DNA from: Didymodactylos carnosus
Taxonomy: Eukaryota; Rotifera; Eurotatoria; Philodinida; Philodinidae
Assembly (NCBI GenBank): GCA_905250885.1
Contig: CAJNOQ010002489.1
Coordinates: forward strand, 1-24,083
DNA: 24,083 nt
Direction: 5' to 3'
Shown piece after piece: positions 1 through 10,197 of the stretch (the stretch's first letter is position 1; each line of letters begins with the position of its first letter). The translations under genes were made by a program, and so were the position numbers. Under the pieces are notes generated by a model. That model saw only the letters and a program-made list of their open reading frames with translations. It was not told the origin of the DNA and ran no database searches.

Positions 1-354
1 TTTTTTTCACTGATAATGCGAACTGGGGAGGCTAAAAACCAGATATTCTTGATCAGCATGAAGTTCTCTATCGAATGATGTATGATTAAGCCAAAAATAA
101 AATAGTGCTATAATTTTGAATTTGGAGCACCTTAGTTTCTTACAAGTGTTTCATAATTTTTAAAAATATTTTTGAATTGACTCTGATGGCTATCATATTA
201 TTGTTCAACGTCAAAACTTACTTGTAATCGATTATGGTTCTGGTATAATTGTTAAGGAATCATTGTATTACTGTAGCTTATAGGCAAAAACTATCATAGG
301 TTTAGACTGCCATATCTGAGAAATATTAGGTACGCGAGCGCTTATTTATTTCAA

Positions 355-436
355 CTTTTTCGCCCTGCCCTGTCAGAAAACTACTCATAAAATTGTTTTG
401 GCCGTGCCCTGCACTGTCTGGCTGGGCAGGACGTCC
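355..436. repeat. GCCCTG/GGGCAG word cluster, copy 1
   Basis: This is a short GC-rich island in AT-rich DNA, made of variants of GCCCTGCCCTGTC, GCCCTGCACTGTC and their complement GGGCAGGAC. The words occur in both orientations, so parts can pair with each other. No gene or known element is recognised. The same vocabulary returns about 220 bases downstream. Confidence 0.65.
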
Positions 437-654
437 TTCAGTGCAAAATAAAGTTCTCCTTAACCTAAAAGACTTTATCTTCTAGAAACTCATCACAAAT
501 ACTCGATGTGTTTTTCGTGCCTAACAGAATCTTTTTTTTATTAATTACCAATTTTAGAAAAGCTGACTGTCAGTTTTATTTTCACACATACGTGAGATCT
601 CAAAATTTTACTTAAAAAGAAGCTTGAAAATCTGAAAACCAATCAAGAAATTTT

Positions 655-750
655 ACGTTGCCCTGTCCTGCAACAGGGCAGGGCAAAAAAAATCTATCTC
701 CTGCCCTATCGGGCAGGGCGACAGGACAACAGGGCAGCCGTGTCCTGCGA
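655..750. repeat. GCCCTG/GGGCAG word cluster, copy 2
   Basis: A second and denser cluster of the same words as at 355-436. Variants such as GCCCTGTCCTGC are followed by AACAGGGCAGGGC and then by CTGCCCTATCGGGCAGGGC. The first pair is close to an inverted repeat with a tiny loop, and the second is a near-palindrome. It looks like a locally amplified word set rather than a regular tandem repeat. Confidence 0.65.
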
Positions 751-2042
751 TGATCTCTGGTTTAAATAGACGAGCGGGAGAACCGATAAAAACAGATATT
801 ATTTAAAATATTTAAAAGAGCTATGGCCACATAAAGAATTTACGATAAACAATGAATAGTTAAAATTATAATAGACACATTACATACATAGTAGATACTA
901 TAAATGCATAATGAATAGATAGTACAAGGAGAGAACTTCAATTTTTACATGTATAGACCGTAGTAACTATCTCACACATTTATTAAGTCTTAAGGAAAAC
1001 CTTTATAATAGGGACCCATTTATACAAAAACGAATCATGTTTAGCCATCACTCTTTTGACTTTCGTTAGGCGGAAAAAAAGACCTAGTCTTAGATCTCTG
1101 CTACTCTTAAAGTCGTCCCAAAAGTAACTGTCGTTTATACACAGCGACTGACCAAGATCTGATTCTCCAGTTGCTAACAGCCCTTTTTCTAGCTAAGTCT
1201 TTTAAAGATAATACATAAAATGTTAAAGTCTGCTCGTTCGTAATGTCAAAAAGATGGTGAGTCGTTACGAAAAGACAGTGGTGTATTAGCCGGAGACTCA
1301 CTTCATACTTTCGGTAAAAAAGTTATTTTCAAGACGATGGAAGTAAGGGGAAGAAGGGAGAAGTTTGAATAAGAAAAAAAGAGTACGCGCAAAAGCATAA
1401 CCTAGATACATTTGTTAAAATGGCTTTTTATTTAACCAACAAATTTTACTACAAGACAAATTTTTTTACTTATCTTAATCGTCATATATGTGGGGAAAAG
1501 TTATAGATGGGTTTTTGGAACATATTGTTTCTTTATTGAGAACATTAATCTTTTTGAAACAGGTAGCAAAAACCAAGGAAATGCACTTGTATTTTACAGT
1601 TTTCGCCGTCAAACTTCCTTTTATTTGCAAGACCAATCGCATATCTGGAGTCAGCATCAAAAACTGGATCGACTGATGTGCGTTTCAGGTTTTCTTGGGA
1701 AAACTTCGATTTTTTATCCAAAATAGAGTCTGTTCTACGTAACTCGATGTGCTTCATCCAACCATGATAAAAAGAACGAAAAAAATTCCTGCTCAAGTTT
1801 TGAATTTCCGGCACCGTAATATTGATGAATGTCAGATAAACTGGCATTGTAAAATCACTTTCATCGCAAAAAAAGGATTTTATATGGTTTAGCTCCATGG
1901 TATTAACGCTGAAGTTTGTGACTATATTCAGCATGTCTCAGAATCAAATTGGCTCTCAATCTGCCAGGCTATTGGGAGTAAACATGAATTGGAAAAAAGA
2001 TATGTAATACCACTATCAGCAAATTGAAAAGTTTTATCCTGA

Positions 2043-2336
2043 AAAGAGCTCTGTTTATGTAACACATCTAATTTTTCGATTGATTTTGACGATGAAATTG
2101 CTGATTATACTGAAGTGGAAGTGTACGAGAAGCCTGGTAAAGTTGAGACAAATGCGACTTCCTATATTTTATATTTGGCAAGCATCTATCGATCTGGGCA
2201 CAAAATACTGATGAGAGTTAAATTCGAACTAAATGAAACACGCACAGATCTACTTCAGGTTCGAATTAAAGATCCGTCAAATGTAGGAGTTGTCATTGAC
2301 TATTTTTGTGGCGGTTCTGTTCATGATAATCCATAG
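2043..2336 (+). CDS. Unassigned open reading fragment
   Basis: A frame of 97 codons runs from just after a TGA (2040-2042) to TAG. It has no convincing ATG; the first near-cognate start is a GTG at 2115. The residue mix (many D, E, V and K with alternating hydrophobics, a central ILYLASIYRSGHKILMRV stretch) looks protein-like rather than random. No family is recognised. It could be one exon of a larger gene or a transposon relic. Coding status is uncertain. Confidence 0.25.
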   Translation, partial: KELCLCNTSNFSIDFDDEIADYTEVEVYEKPGKVETNATSYILYLASIYRSGHKILMRVKFELNETRTDLLQVRIKDPSNVGVVIDYFCGGSVHDNP

Positions 2337-2690
2337 TCTTCGATAATTTCTTCTGATATGATGAATTAAACTACTACCCACCAAAATACATTGCACTCAG
2401 TTGCTTTTTCGGTTTTACCCGAACAAGGAGGGATAAAAACTGTGTGAAAACGCTTCTGTATTATAGTCTTTGCTGTTATTTCTACCTTGGTCTGCGACAC
2501 AACATTTCGAAATATAAGTCGAATTGTTCTTTCCATGTTGGTTTTATTTAAAACATAACTGGGAGTCAAAAATCTTTATTGGGTTAATATGTAAGTCAAA
2601 ACATCTTCTCGGTCTGTTGCCTGAAAATAGACTTGCTAGAAAAAACTTTTTTTCCAGTTACAATACAAGCACAAATCTATAAAAATCTAC
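2337..2690. other. Intergenic stretch, no feature seen
   Basis: AT-rich sequence between two unassigned open frames. A minus-strand frame at 2366-2569 has no recognisable motif and is not called. Confidence 0.4.
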
Positions 2691-2732
2691 CGCAAAAAGA
2701 ATAATTGTATTAGAAGCATCAACAAGAAAAGC

Positions 2733-3023
2733 GTGTTGATTCCCGTTATAAAAAGTCATAGAAATTTCATTCTGAAAATTAAGTACCAGTCTCTACACCT
2801 CTTGACGAACAGAAAAGGTCATAAGAATCATCACTATACGGCGTGGCCAGCTAACGGTCATTCTTCGGATCATAAGGTTCAGGTTAATGGATCCACTCCA
2901 ACAAAGGTTAGAAATACGTCATCAGACGCAGTTTTTCTCGCTGATTACGAATCTGAACTCAAAAGCAAATTAAAGTTAAACTTTCATGATGAAAATATAA
3001 ATTTAAAAATTTTTGCATTTTAA
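2733..3023 (+). CDS. Unassigned basic open reading fragment
   Basis: A 96-codon frame starts at GTG; the frame is open upstream to about 2670 without an ATG. The first half is rich in K, R and H, and the second half is polar with a DYESELKSKLKL segment that could be helical. No domain is recognised. The lack of an ATG and the isolation of the frame mean it may be an exon, a repeat fragment or chance. Confidence 0.2.
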   Translation: MLIPVIKSHRNFILKIKYQSLHLLTNRKGHKNHHYTAWPANGHSSDHKVQVNGSTPTKVRNTSSDAVFLADYESELKSKLKLNFHDENINLKIFAF

Positions 3024-3369
3024 CCTAGATATTTTTTTCAAAAATTCAGGAAACTGCACCATCGGATAGGAAATCGAATTATCTACAAAAATTCTCATTT
3101 TTTTATGTTTGGATACCAAAATGTTTTCTTAATTTTCTAAAAATACGTTTTGGAGCTTATTTGCTGAGCAATTTTCTCCCATCCAGTTTGATTTGGAAAC
3201 TTTACTTTTGGTTGCATCGGATCGAGGGCACCTCAAACTATCTACCTGCGTGCAAATCAGAACTTAATAAGTAGTTCTTTCACGGAAAAAACATATAGAA
3301 AGCATAGACGTTATCTCCACACTGCATCTGAATAAACACGTTGCGTAGGAAGTGAACCGATATAAGCAA

Positions 3370-3739
3370 CTGTTATCCCCATTGCCAAATTTTCTACGAG
3401 AGCAGTCTCAACAAAACGTGAAATTTTTATTTTTTTTAAAAAAACGGTGAAAAACACGTTTTTTTAAATCGTTTTTTGACAAAGAATATTCATCTGATGA
3501 ACCTAAAATTACGTTCAAATACAATCAAAAATAAAACGAAGACAGCGCGTTTTTGTTCAGGAGCGTTTAAACGAGTTTTCTTCTCAAATAGTCAAGAAAA
3601 CGAAAGGAAACGTCAGTATTTTTTCTTCGTTTCTAATCGTCTTTGACAAAATCACGTTTTTTCCAGTTTTTTAAAAAAAATAAAAATTTCGCGTTTTGTT
3701 GAGACTGCTCTCATAGAAAATTTGGCAATGGATTAGTGA
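3370..3739. mobile_element. Foldback / MITE-like inverted-repeat element
   Basis: Two arms of about 85-95 bases are near reverse complements. The left arm begins around CCATTGCCAAATTTTCTACG at 3379, and the right arm ends at 3731 with the complementary GAAAATTTGGCAATGG. Inside the arms the match continues through GAGAGCAGTCTCAACAAAACG and a long T/A run, with only scattered mismatches. Similarity weakens toward the ~170-base centre, which has no open frame. The structure fits a non-autonomous foldback or MITE-type DNA element. I saw no clear target-site duplication, so the exact ends are uncertain. Confidence 0.75.
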
Positions 3740-3785
3740 TGTTGGGACATTCGTATAATGGAGCTGAAAAAACCTATTTGATATT

Positions 3786-4016
3786 CTAATCGAGAGAAAG
3801 GACGATAATTCTCACTTTTTGTGTGTCGATTTGTTTTCCGTTAACGTATAAAATAACAATATTATTATCTAGCATCCCTTTTATTGTCATATATATCCAT
3901 CGCTGTTCATTCATTTCTGAACATATGAATTTTACGAGATCATCAGATTTTATTTCGTTCGTAAAATTTGAATCATTCTGAGAATCTAAACCCAAAAAAC
4001 TCACATTTATCGCCAC
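3786..4016 (-). CDS. Unassigned fragment, possible LamG-like strand pattern
   Basis: A 76-codon minus frame with no ATG (GTG at the upstream end, preceded by TGA). Its second half reads RWIYMTIKG, a short gap, then VILYVNGKQI. That resembles the 'W..v.....g.v.lYvNG' pattern of laminin-G/concanavalin-like folds, but the match is short and tentative. Just upstream on the same strand (about 4025-4150) another frame has a cysteine-rich run ending EICGDKCEFFGFRFSE, so a frameshift may join the two. This is probably a remnant of a secreted or receptor protein; the family is not established. Confidence 0.25.
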   Translation of the reverse strand: MAINVSFLGLDSQNDSNFTNEIKSDDLVKFICSEMNEQRWIYMTIKGMLDNNIVILYVNGKQIDTQKVRIIVLSLD

Positions 4017-4215
4017 AGATTTCTGTCAAACATATATGTAGATTCGCTAATTCAGTAGTTTCTCTACAACGTATATACGACGATATTTCTGAATAATCAT
4101 ATATTTTATCCTGGAATTTCATGTGCAAAAGTTTATTTTTCTAGAAACGCTGTATCGACTATCTGCCCTAAGATAGAACAATATCAGACAAAGTAAGCTG
4201 CACTTCTAGGAGTGA

Positions 4216-4829
4216 TTGTTCTACCAGTGCACAACGGGTATCCATGCGGACATGTTACAGGAAACCGAAAATACGCCGTTTCAAAATTATTTAGATAGAT
4301 GGTCTATTAAATATAAAACGTTTTGTCCCAAGTGGCGAACTTTCGGAGATAATGCATACGGAAAAAATATCGATTTTTCATTAAACTATGTTGCTTTAAA
4401 GATTTGAAATAGATGTATTCGGAATCAGGACACTCTCAGCTATTTGGTAACTTTTATTTTCGATCATTATGTACAATTTTTTGTGTAATAGATGGAAATT
4501 AGCCGTGAGATTTGAATGAAAAATAAGTAGGTCATTCTTTTTACTTTGAGAAGGAAACAATTAGACCACGTAATGAAAAACTATGTCCTTTCACATTAAA
4601 TTTGATAGTGGAAAAGATTAGCGTTGGACATGTATTAATTAGAAAATATGATCATGACAATATTGTTTTACAACAACCTAATCTGAAAGAAAGTGAGAAG
4701 ATCGCGATCGTATTTCAAAGTACTAATAAAGGACGAATGCAAGAAAGCGAAAATATATTAATAAGTTTTGGCACTCATGAACTTTTACGAAAACTGACTA
4801 ATTCCTTAAAATTTTACAGTAGAGTTTAA
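4216..4829 (+). other. Two unassigned open frames upstream of the GPCR
   Basis: Frames at 4216-4407 (63 codons) and 4602-4829 (75 codons) lie on the same strand as the GPCR that starts 16 bases after the second. The second is rich in K, E, I and L and has no transmembrane segment; it starts at TTG, not ATG. Neither matches a family I recognise. The second could be an exon of an older gene or chance; nothing ties it to the GPCR. Confidence 0.2.
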
Positions 4830-4844
4830 AAGAGGTGATTGATT

Positions 4845-5829
4845 ATGGCAAACAATTCGATAACTGCATCATTGAGCTTAGTATTACAAGTATTAACAGT
4901 AGTTGATAAATATATTGTAGTTCTTTCATATGTAACAGGCCTAATTGGATGTTTCTTGAATATATTCACATTTTTACAAAAACCTTTACAAAAAAATACG
5001 TGTTCGACGTATTTTTTATCATCATCGATCACAGATTTGCTTATTCTACACATATTTTTATTCATGCTTCTGCTAAGTATAATTAATCGGCGATTATATT
5101 CAAGCATCAGTCTCACAGCTGCATGGTGCAAATTTGGAAATTATCTCATATTTCTATTGCCCATTCTCTCGTCAACATACATAACATTAGCATCAATTGA
5201 TCGCTATTGTACAAGTTCATTTAACTATAAACTTCGTCAGTTGAGTCAATTAAAAGTCAGCCGTTTACTAACACTAATAACCCTGTTATTTTGGTCATTA
5301 TTTGCATTACACATTCCATTATCCTTTACCAGAATGAAATCATCACCAATAAGTAATTCAATATCGTGTAAAGTCGAACAAAGTAAAACTATATTTTTCA
5401 CTGTTATTGATGGCTACTTTTTTGCGTTATTTAATGGAGCAATTGTGCCTATACTATTAACAATATTTGGATTATTGATCGTTCGTAATATTAGATTAAG
5501 CCGTCGACGTACGATGCCAAGTTAAAAACAAAGTAGTGGACAGGTACTAACAACAATTAGTAGACATAATTTGCATTTAATGTCAATGCTATTATTCCAA
5601 GTAACAATAACAATTTGTTAAAAATATTCCATACATGATTATCTATCTCTATTCATTAAATAACTCGCAAACAACATTAAACACAGTTGTGCTCTATTAT
5701 ATGGCTGATTGGTTTTGGTATTTAAATTATTGTAAAACGTTAAACACATTGGCAAGTAAAATATTCCGTAATATCCTTATACAACAATTACTCGATATGA
5801 TTAGAAAATCAATAAACAGATTAGCATGA
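4845..5829 (+). pseudogene. Rhodopsin-like (class A) GPCR, broken
   Basis: Predicted seven-transmembrane receptor at the plasma membrane; the ligand cannot be told. The ATG at 4845 gives 226 codons to a TAA at 5523. Class A marks are in place: GCFLN in TM1 (Asn39), SITDL in TM2 (Asp64), Cys95 before TM3 with Cys175 in the second extracellular loop as likely disulfide partner, DRY at 119-121, and a TM5 with Pro202. After the TAA the same frame continues (KQSSGQVL... MLLFQVT) as TM6. A one-base shift near 5611-5622 then leads into NIPYMIIYLYSL and a TM7-like DWFWYLNYCKT segment, ending in TGA at 5827. A full receptor would be about 325 residues, so this is a nearly complete gene with one stop and one shift. 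The style resembles the large peptide-type GPCR families of bdelloid rotifers (inference). Base errors instead of true decay cannot be excluded. Confidence 0.85.
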
Positions 5830-5942
5830 TCAGCATCAGCTGATTCTGTTAATTATTTTTAATGATTACCAGAACATGTACATTCTTCTGTTTTTCAAGC
5901 AAGAGACGTATCGCTATGTATAGTTAAGTGTATTCGACAGAA

Positions 5943-6398
5943 TCACATTTCTCCTATGACCTCCATAAACGATCGTGGTTTTATTTCGTTAGAGACTTTC
6001 AATAAATTCATATGATTCTGGGACAGATCAATAACTAATCTCCAACTGCCATCGGGTTTTGGTGTTAAAACAGCAGGAGGTGCGTATTCAGATTTTGTTT
6101 TAGAAATTAAACCAGCTTTCAACAGATCTTGTAATAGTTCATACATAGCTTTCTCTTTAGGAGATGATAACGGATAAAATCTTGAACTCGGTGAAGAATG
6201 TGCACCGGTATTAATTGCATGTACTACTTCTCTCTTTGCCACCGACATTATGTCAGTATCAGATAAATGTTTGAACTTTTCTAATATGTTTCGAAATTCT
6301 TCTCGATAATTTGCACCGTAACTACCGCTAGGCGTAGGGCGGTTATCTAACTGCTTTACTAATTCTTCAATATGTTCTTGTGCACTTAAGTTCTTCGG
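5943..6398 (-). pseudogene. Ty3/Gypsy-type retrotransposon fragment (start of reverse transcriptase)
   Basis: An open minus frame of about 151 codons. It contains the linker before the polymerase domain (HAINTGAHSSPSSRFYPLSS, matching the usual 'H.I.TG...P....YPLSP' pattern), then a helix EKAMYELLQDLLKAGLI, then APPAVLTPKPDGSWRLVIDL. That last run matches the 'SPvvlVkKkDGswR.CvDyR' start of Ty3/Gypsy reverse transcriptases. After VIDL the match is lost and the frame ends at 5943. The catalytic YxDD region, RNase H and integrase are absent, as are LTRs. It is therefore a short internal fragment, cut at both ends; the upstream part ends at a stop at 6399. Confidence 0.8.
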
Positions 6399-7228
6399 TT
6401 ATTCGGATAAGTCTTATTCGGAGTCTCTTTTTAGAAAAAAGAGTACTCCTTTCTTTTTTTCCCAAAAAAACCAACAAAGGTCTAATTAAAAATCTGAGAT
6501 CTGATTCGGTGGCTTATTTGTGAGTAATGAAGTCATTATTCGCGCGTTTCTTTTCAATTCCTCATATTCTTTTGACTCAGAAAATCTCATTAATTCGTGA
6601 TACTAGAATATATTAGGAGCACATCATGGAAAAGCTGTCTGTCGAACGGTTTGACGAAGCGGTTCACCAAGAACCTTTTTTCCTTGTCTAGCTTTCTAGG
6701 AAAACATGGCTGTTGTGACGAATAACTGAGCTGGGATAGATTTCATTCAGTTCTTCACTCACCGGGTTACAACTGGTTGTCACACAGACACGATTGTTGT
6801 CTATAGCATATAAACCGCTTTCGAAGAATCTTTGTCTCATATCTATACGACACATCAGTCGTATCAATGTGTTATACTCACCTCCTTTTATTCGAACAAA
6901 GAATCAGAAAAACAAAAAACTTCCCTATTGTAGAGAAAACCTCACAATATATAGATGTGAGAGAGAGAGAGAGAGAGAGAAAAGAATCTGAACACAATGA
7001 ATGTAGCTATGATAAGAGAAGGAATGATGACCGAGAGAAAGAATGATGATAAAGAGAATGCTATTTGGGAGAGTCATGACTTATGTCAGTAACGACTGAC
7101 ATAACGCAATGGACGATTTGGATTTGTATTGCGTAATATCATTAGTGATAAGAAGATGGGTCCGATCATCTGACGTATTTCATTTACACCTTTTAGTAGT
7201 TTTCGTGCAGAGTGTCCTACTACTTTAC
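6399..7228. other. Non-coding stretch with a GA microsatellite
   Basis: No gene is supported here. The only distinct feature is the GA run at 6959-6980. The lower end may hold the intron that follows the somatomedin-B-like exon on the minus strand, but no downstream exon was recognised. Confidence 0.45.
6959..6980. repeat. (GA)n microsatellite
   Basis: An uninterrupted run of eleven GA units in an AT-rich setting. It is the longest dinucleotide repeat in the window. Confidence 0.9.
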
Positions 7229-7454
7229 CCTCACAAACGACATCATGATCAGGACAACAGTCATGAAAACAAAATCTATCGCAATAGCAGCGTGATACAT
7301 AGTATGGCATAAAACAATCGTCATTTCGACTATGACAACATTGCCATTGCGAACGTGCTCGATTGTACGGATGAACTTCTTCCAATTCCGAATAGATGGC
7401 TTGTGGCAGACGAACAGACAAGCCAGGTAGAATGACAGTAATTGAAAAGTGCAT
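7229..7454 (-). CDS. Exon with a somatomedin-B-like cysteine domain (partial)
   Basis: The minus frame codes for QWQCCHSRNDDC, then YYVSRCYCDRFC, then HDCCPDHDVVC. The cysteine spacing CC-x5-DDC-x8-CYCDxFC-x2-DCCPD-x4-C fits the somatomedin-B-like domain of tubulointerstitial nephritis antigen-like secreted proteins (family knowledge). Directly after the last Cys-Glu the DNA reads G|GTAAAG, a good splice donor, and coding character is lost beyond it, so the exon probably ends at 7229. The first ATG in frame is at 7454, but the frame is open to about 7519. A hydrophobic segment in the next frame (LLYVVCTFQLLSFYLACLF) looks like a signal peptide, so a shift or an upstream splice is possible. 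No following exon with a protease-like domain was found. Confidence 0.6.
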
Positions 7455-7519
7455 ACAACGTAAAGTAACTGCCAAGTGTAAACTGACAAATTCAATAACG
7501 GTGGAAAATGAGATAGCTT

Positions 7520-9119
7520 AGGGCTGAAGTTATTTGACTGCGTGTTTTATCTATCTATCATAATTTGCATCTTTCTACATTTTTCCGTGTTCTGTTTCCT
7601 CTTCTCCATTCCTTTCCCTCTGCGTCTCATTGTGTTTCTTTGCTACTTAGTCTTTGTTGACTGTTCGTCGAAGCGTACTTGAAATGCTAGATGAGTCAAT
7701 CAAGAGAATGTCATTGAAGACACCTATTCTAATGTACTCTTCCGTTAGACAGCAGAAAATTAATAATTGCCTGTGCGTCTCGCATCAAATAAATTAACAT
7801 TCAACTACTATACATCGGCAATTTCATATCGAGAGTCAATGAAGTACGACTGACCCTTTTGTCTGCGGATATAAAAGCCGATCTTTTTCAAAACGAGATT
7901 TTAACATGAGCAAAACTAAATGCAGCAGAAACACTTGTTTCTAAGAGCATAACTTTCACATACTTTGCTCAGTGGCAATTCAGAAAACTGTTTCATCCAT
8001 ACGTCAGCTAATATTGAATATTTTGGTCGACACTTTTAGAGTAGAACTGCGACAGTTCCCCCTATGGTTAAAAGGCAGCTCAGTATCTTAGGCTGTTTCT
8101 GAGAAAAATCAAAAATAGTCGATTTTAAAAGTGAAATTACAATCAAAAATGAATAAAAATGATATCGCTAGCTGTCTCTGCAAAATCGAAAAGATACATG
8201 GCTGCAAAAATGCTAAAATTTTGGTTCTGAGCAACGTAAGTGTATTAGTCAGTTTTTAGTTAGTGTCATAGTTTTAGAGCCACATGATCATAATCGGCTG
8301 AATTACCGGACTTTTTTCTTAAATTAATGATTTTGGAATTACCATCTTTTTCTAGTAGTTTTTATTCTTTGAGTATCTGAAATATTTAACGCCCTAAGCT
8401 TTATTTCATCATTCTGTACATTCAACCATTCTCTTTCGAATGAAACGTACAAAGTTCCGACAGCTGCTTCAACAAGAGCAGATCACACCTCAAAAATGCA
8501 TAAAACATATTTCGACGATACATTTCTCTCTATTATTCTTTATATTTTGCTTACACATATTTTCAAAGTCAAACTTCCAAATTTTCATTTTTCTTTTCTT
8601 TAAACTTTATTCATTGATAAAATACAGTCAATAAATTTCTCTCCTTCTACTAATCAAGCAAATTTGGTCTATATCTTTGGGAGACAAAGACATTTAATGA
8701 GTTTGAAACAACTCAATCGATTCGATTGAGAAGTTTCCAAGTTAGAGGCGTACAGGTAGCACTGATCTACTGTGTACAGTCCAGCGTATTTTATAGAAAT
8801 TTATATATTTGCGTATTCTTGTGTATTGTCAATGAGAATACACCAAGCCCGACAAGCCCAGCATATTTTAAAGAAAACTATATATTTGCGTAACAAAACA
8901 AAATAGCAAATAGAAAACAATTTAGCAGCGGTGATTGCATGGTCTTTTTTCCAGTAAAATAGCATGTCTTTTTCATGTCTATTTTCCAATGAAATAGTAT
9001 GTGCACCTATAAAAAGATAATTAAACACGTGAGAAAAATCTGTCACCAATAAAAGACCCAAGTCTATATAGAGTGACAATCAGCGGTAATGGTTCTAATT
9101 TGCTCTAGAAGAAAATGCA
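7520..9119. other. Long non-coding stretch
   Basis: No gene is supported. Around 8783-8815 and 8859-8891 there is an imperfect direct repeat of about 33 bases (AGC.TATTTTA.AGAAA...TATATATTTGCGTA), spaced 76 bases apart. Around 8940-9000 a shorter imperfect repeat of the words CATG.CTTTTT.CCA..AAATAG appears. The frames at 8440-8634 and 8801-9079 are low-complexity and motif-free and are not called. Confidence 0.45.
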
Positions 9120-9272
9120 ATAGCTTTAAATTTAATAAGACATAAGAGAGAGAGAGACGTTGAATCAACGTTCTATTCCTTTTTTGTTGGGGAAAACTCA
9201 GTTTGACACATTTTATTTTGTGTTAGTAACCACAAAACAATAGATGAATCTGTCTTCTTTTTTTTGTTATAC
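9120..9272 (+). repeat. Left terminal inverted repeat
   Basis: Left arm of the 1.08-kb element. It contains an (AG)n run, the palindrome ACGTTGAATCAACGT at 9157-9171, and a T run at its inner end. Confidence 0.88.
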
Positions 9273-10044
9273 TTCAAAAGTTCAAAGAATCGAGAGCAGA
9301 CACAACCGAACAGATTAGTGACTGTCGTCAAGGCCACATGCAACAAAGAGCAAGGCTGTGATTATAAATCAACTCGCTCGACAATTCATGACCAACTACA
9401 TTCTTTTTTCACACAAACACTGAATTTGAAGTACATTCCTTGAACAATTAGCCCTTAAGTATAAAAAAAGCTGTGAGTTTCATATGTGACCAAATACTCA
9501 GAGAAAAAAGTGCACACGATAATGCCACTGATATGTTTTGCAGCTGCGTTTCTTTATTCTCCGTTGCTGCTCGTAAAGCAACAATAACACGAATGACGAA
9601 ACTTATTATTCACTTCTCTACAAGGTTCCAGCGCGGTTAGTCAGAAAACGCAACATGATATAACATGGTCAAAATTTGTTTTTTTATCAAAATGTTACTC
9701 TAACTGTCAGCCGTCTTTTTCATATTTTCGATAAAGCCTAAGTCAAGTCTGGGCTAAGCTACATCGCGCTGATCCTAGGAGGACAAAAATCACGGTTTAG
9801 TCTGCGACGCCATTGTTAGTGTGAATGTAATTAAAAACGATGTATGAATTTGGAATCCAATGCTATAGTCAAAGCTATTCTTCGTTTCGGTAAGATGAGA
9901 TGTTTTACCCTTTAAGTAATATTATGATTTTACAGTTTTCGTTCTAAAGAGGGAAGAAATCAACATTGATCACCCGTTTGTTTGTTTGTTTTTGAAATTT
10001 ATTAGTTTATAACAGAGAAAAAAATAATTGAGAGAGTCGTCACT

Positions 10045-10197
10045 GTATAACCAAAAAAAGAAGACAGATTCATCTATTGTTTTATGGTTAATAACACAAA
10101 ATAAAATGTGTCAAACTGAGTTTTTCCCAACAAAAAAGGAATAGAACGTTGATTCAACGTCTCTCTCTCTCTTATGTCTTATTAAATTTAAAGCTAT
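10045..10197 (-). repeat. Right terminal inverted repeat
   Basis: Right arm of the same element, reverse complement of 9120-9272. The palindrome is kept at 10146-10160 with only its centre base reversed. Small differences include GGGAAAAA for GGGGAAAA and ATTAACCATA for AGTAACCACA when read in the left-arm direction. Confidence 0.88.

Larger units (their letters stand above)
1..2042. other. Non-coding or unassigned stretch at left edge
   Basis: No gene can be supported here. Two GC-rich word clusters lie inside it and are listed separately. Between 1,475 and 1,934 open frames of 60-129 codons overlap on both strands. None shows a recognisable motif, and the strands compete for the same bases, so none is called. 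The rest is AT-rich sequence with homopolymer runs. Confidence 0.5.
9120..10197. mobile_element. Non-autonomous DNA element with 153-bp terminal inverted repeats
   Basis: Two arms, 9120-9272 and 10045-10197, are reverse complements with only about five differences by eye. They start ATAGCTTTAAATTTAATAAG and run through (AG)n, a 15-base palindrome, a segment around CTCAGTTTGACACATTTTAT, and end near TCTGTCTTC plus a T run and GTTATAC. The 772-base interior holds no transposase-like frame, only a short (GTTT)n. The layout is that of a non-autonomous, foldback-like DNA transposon. The flanks (AAAATGCA on the left, CAAGTAGA on the right) show no clear target-site duplication, so the superfamily is not assigned. 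The low divergence of the arms suggests recent insertion or arm homogenisation. Confidence 0.85.

Noticed and set aside
1475-1934. Overlapping open frames on both strands, including a 129-codon minus frame
   Set aside because: No motif on either strand, competing frames over the same bases, and no clear start context.
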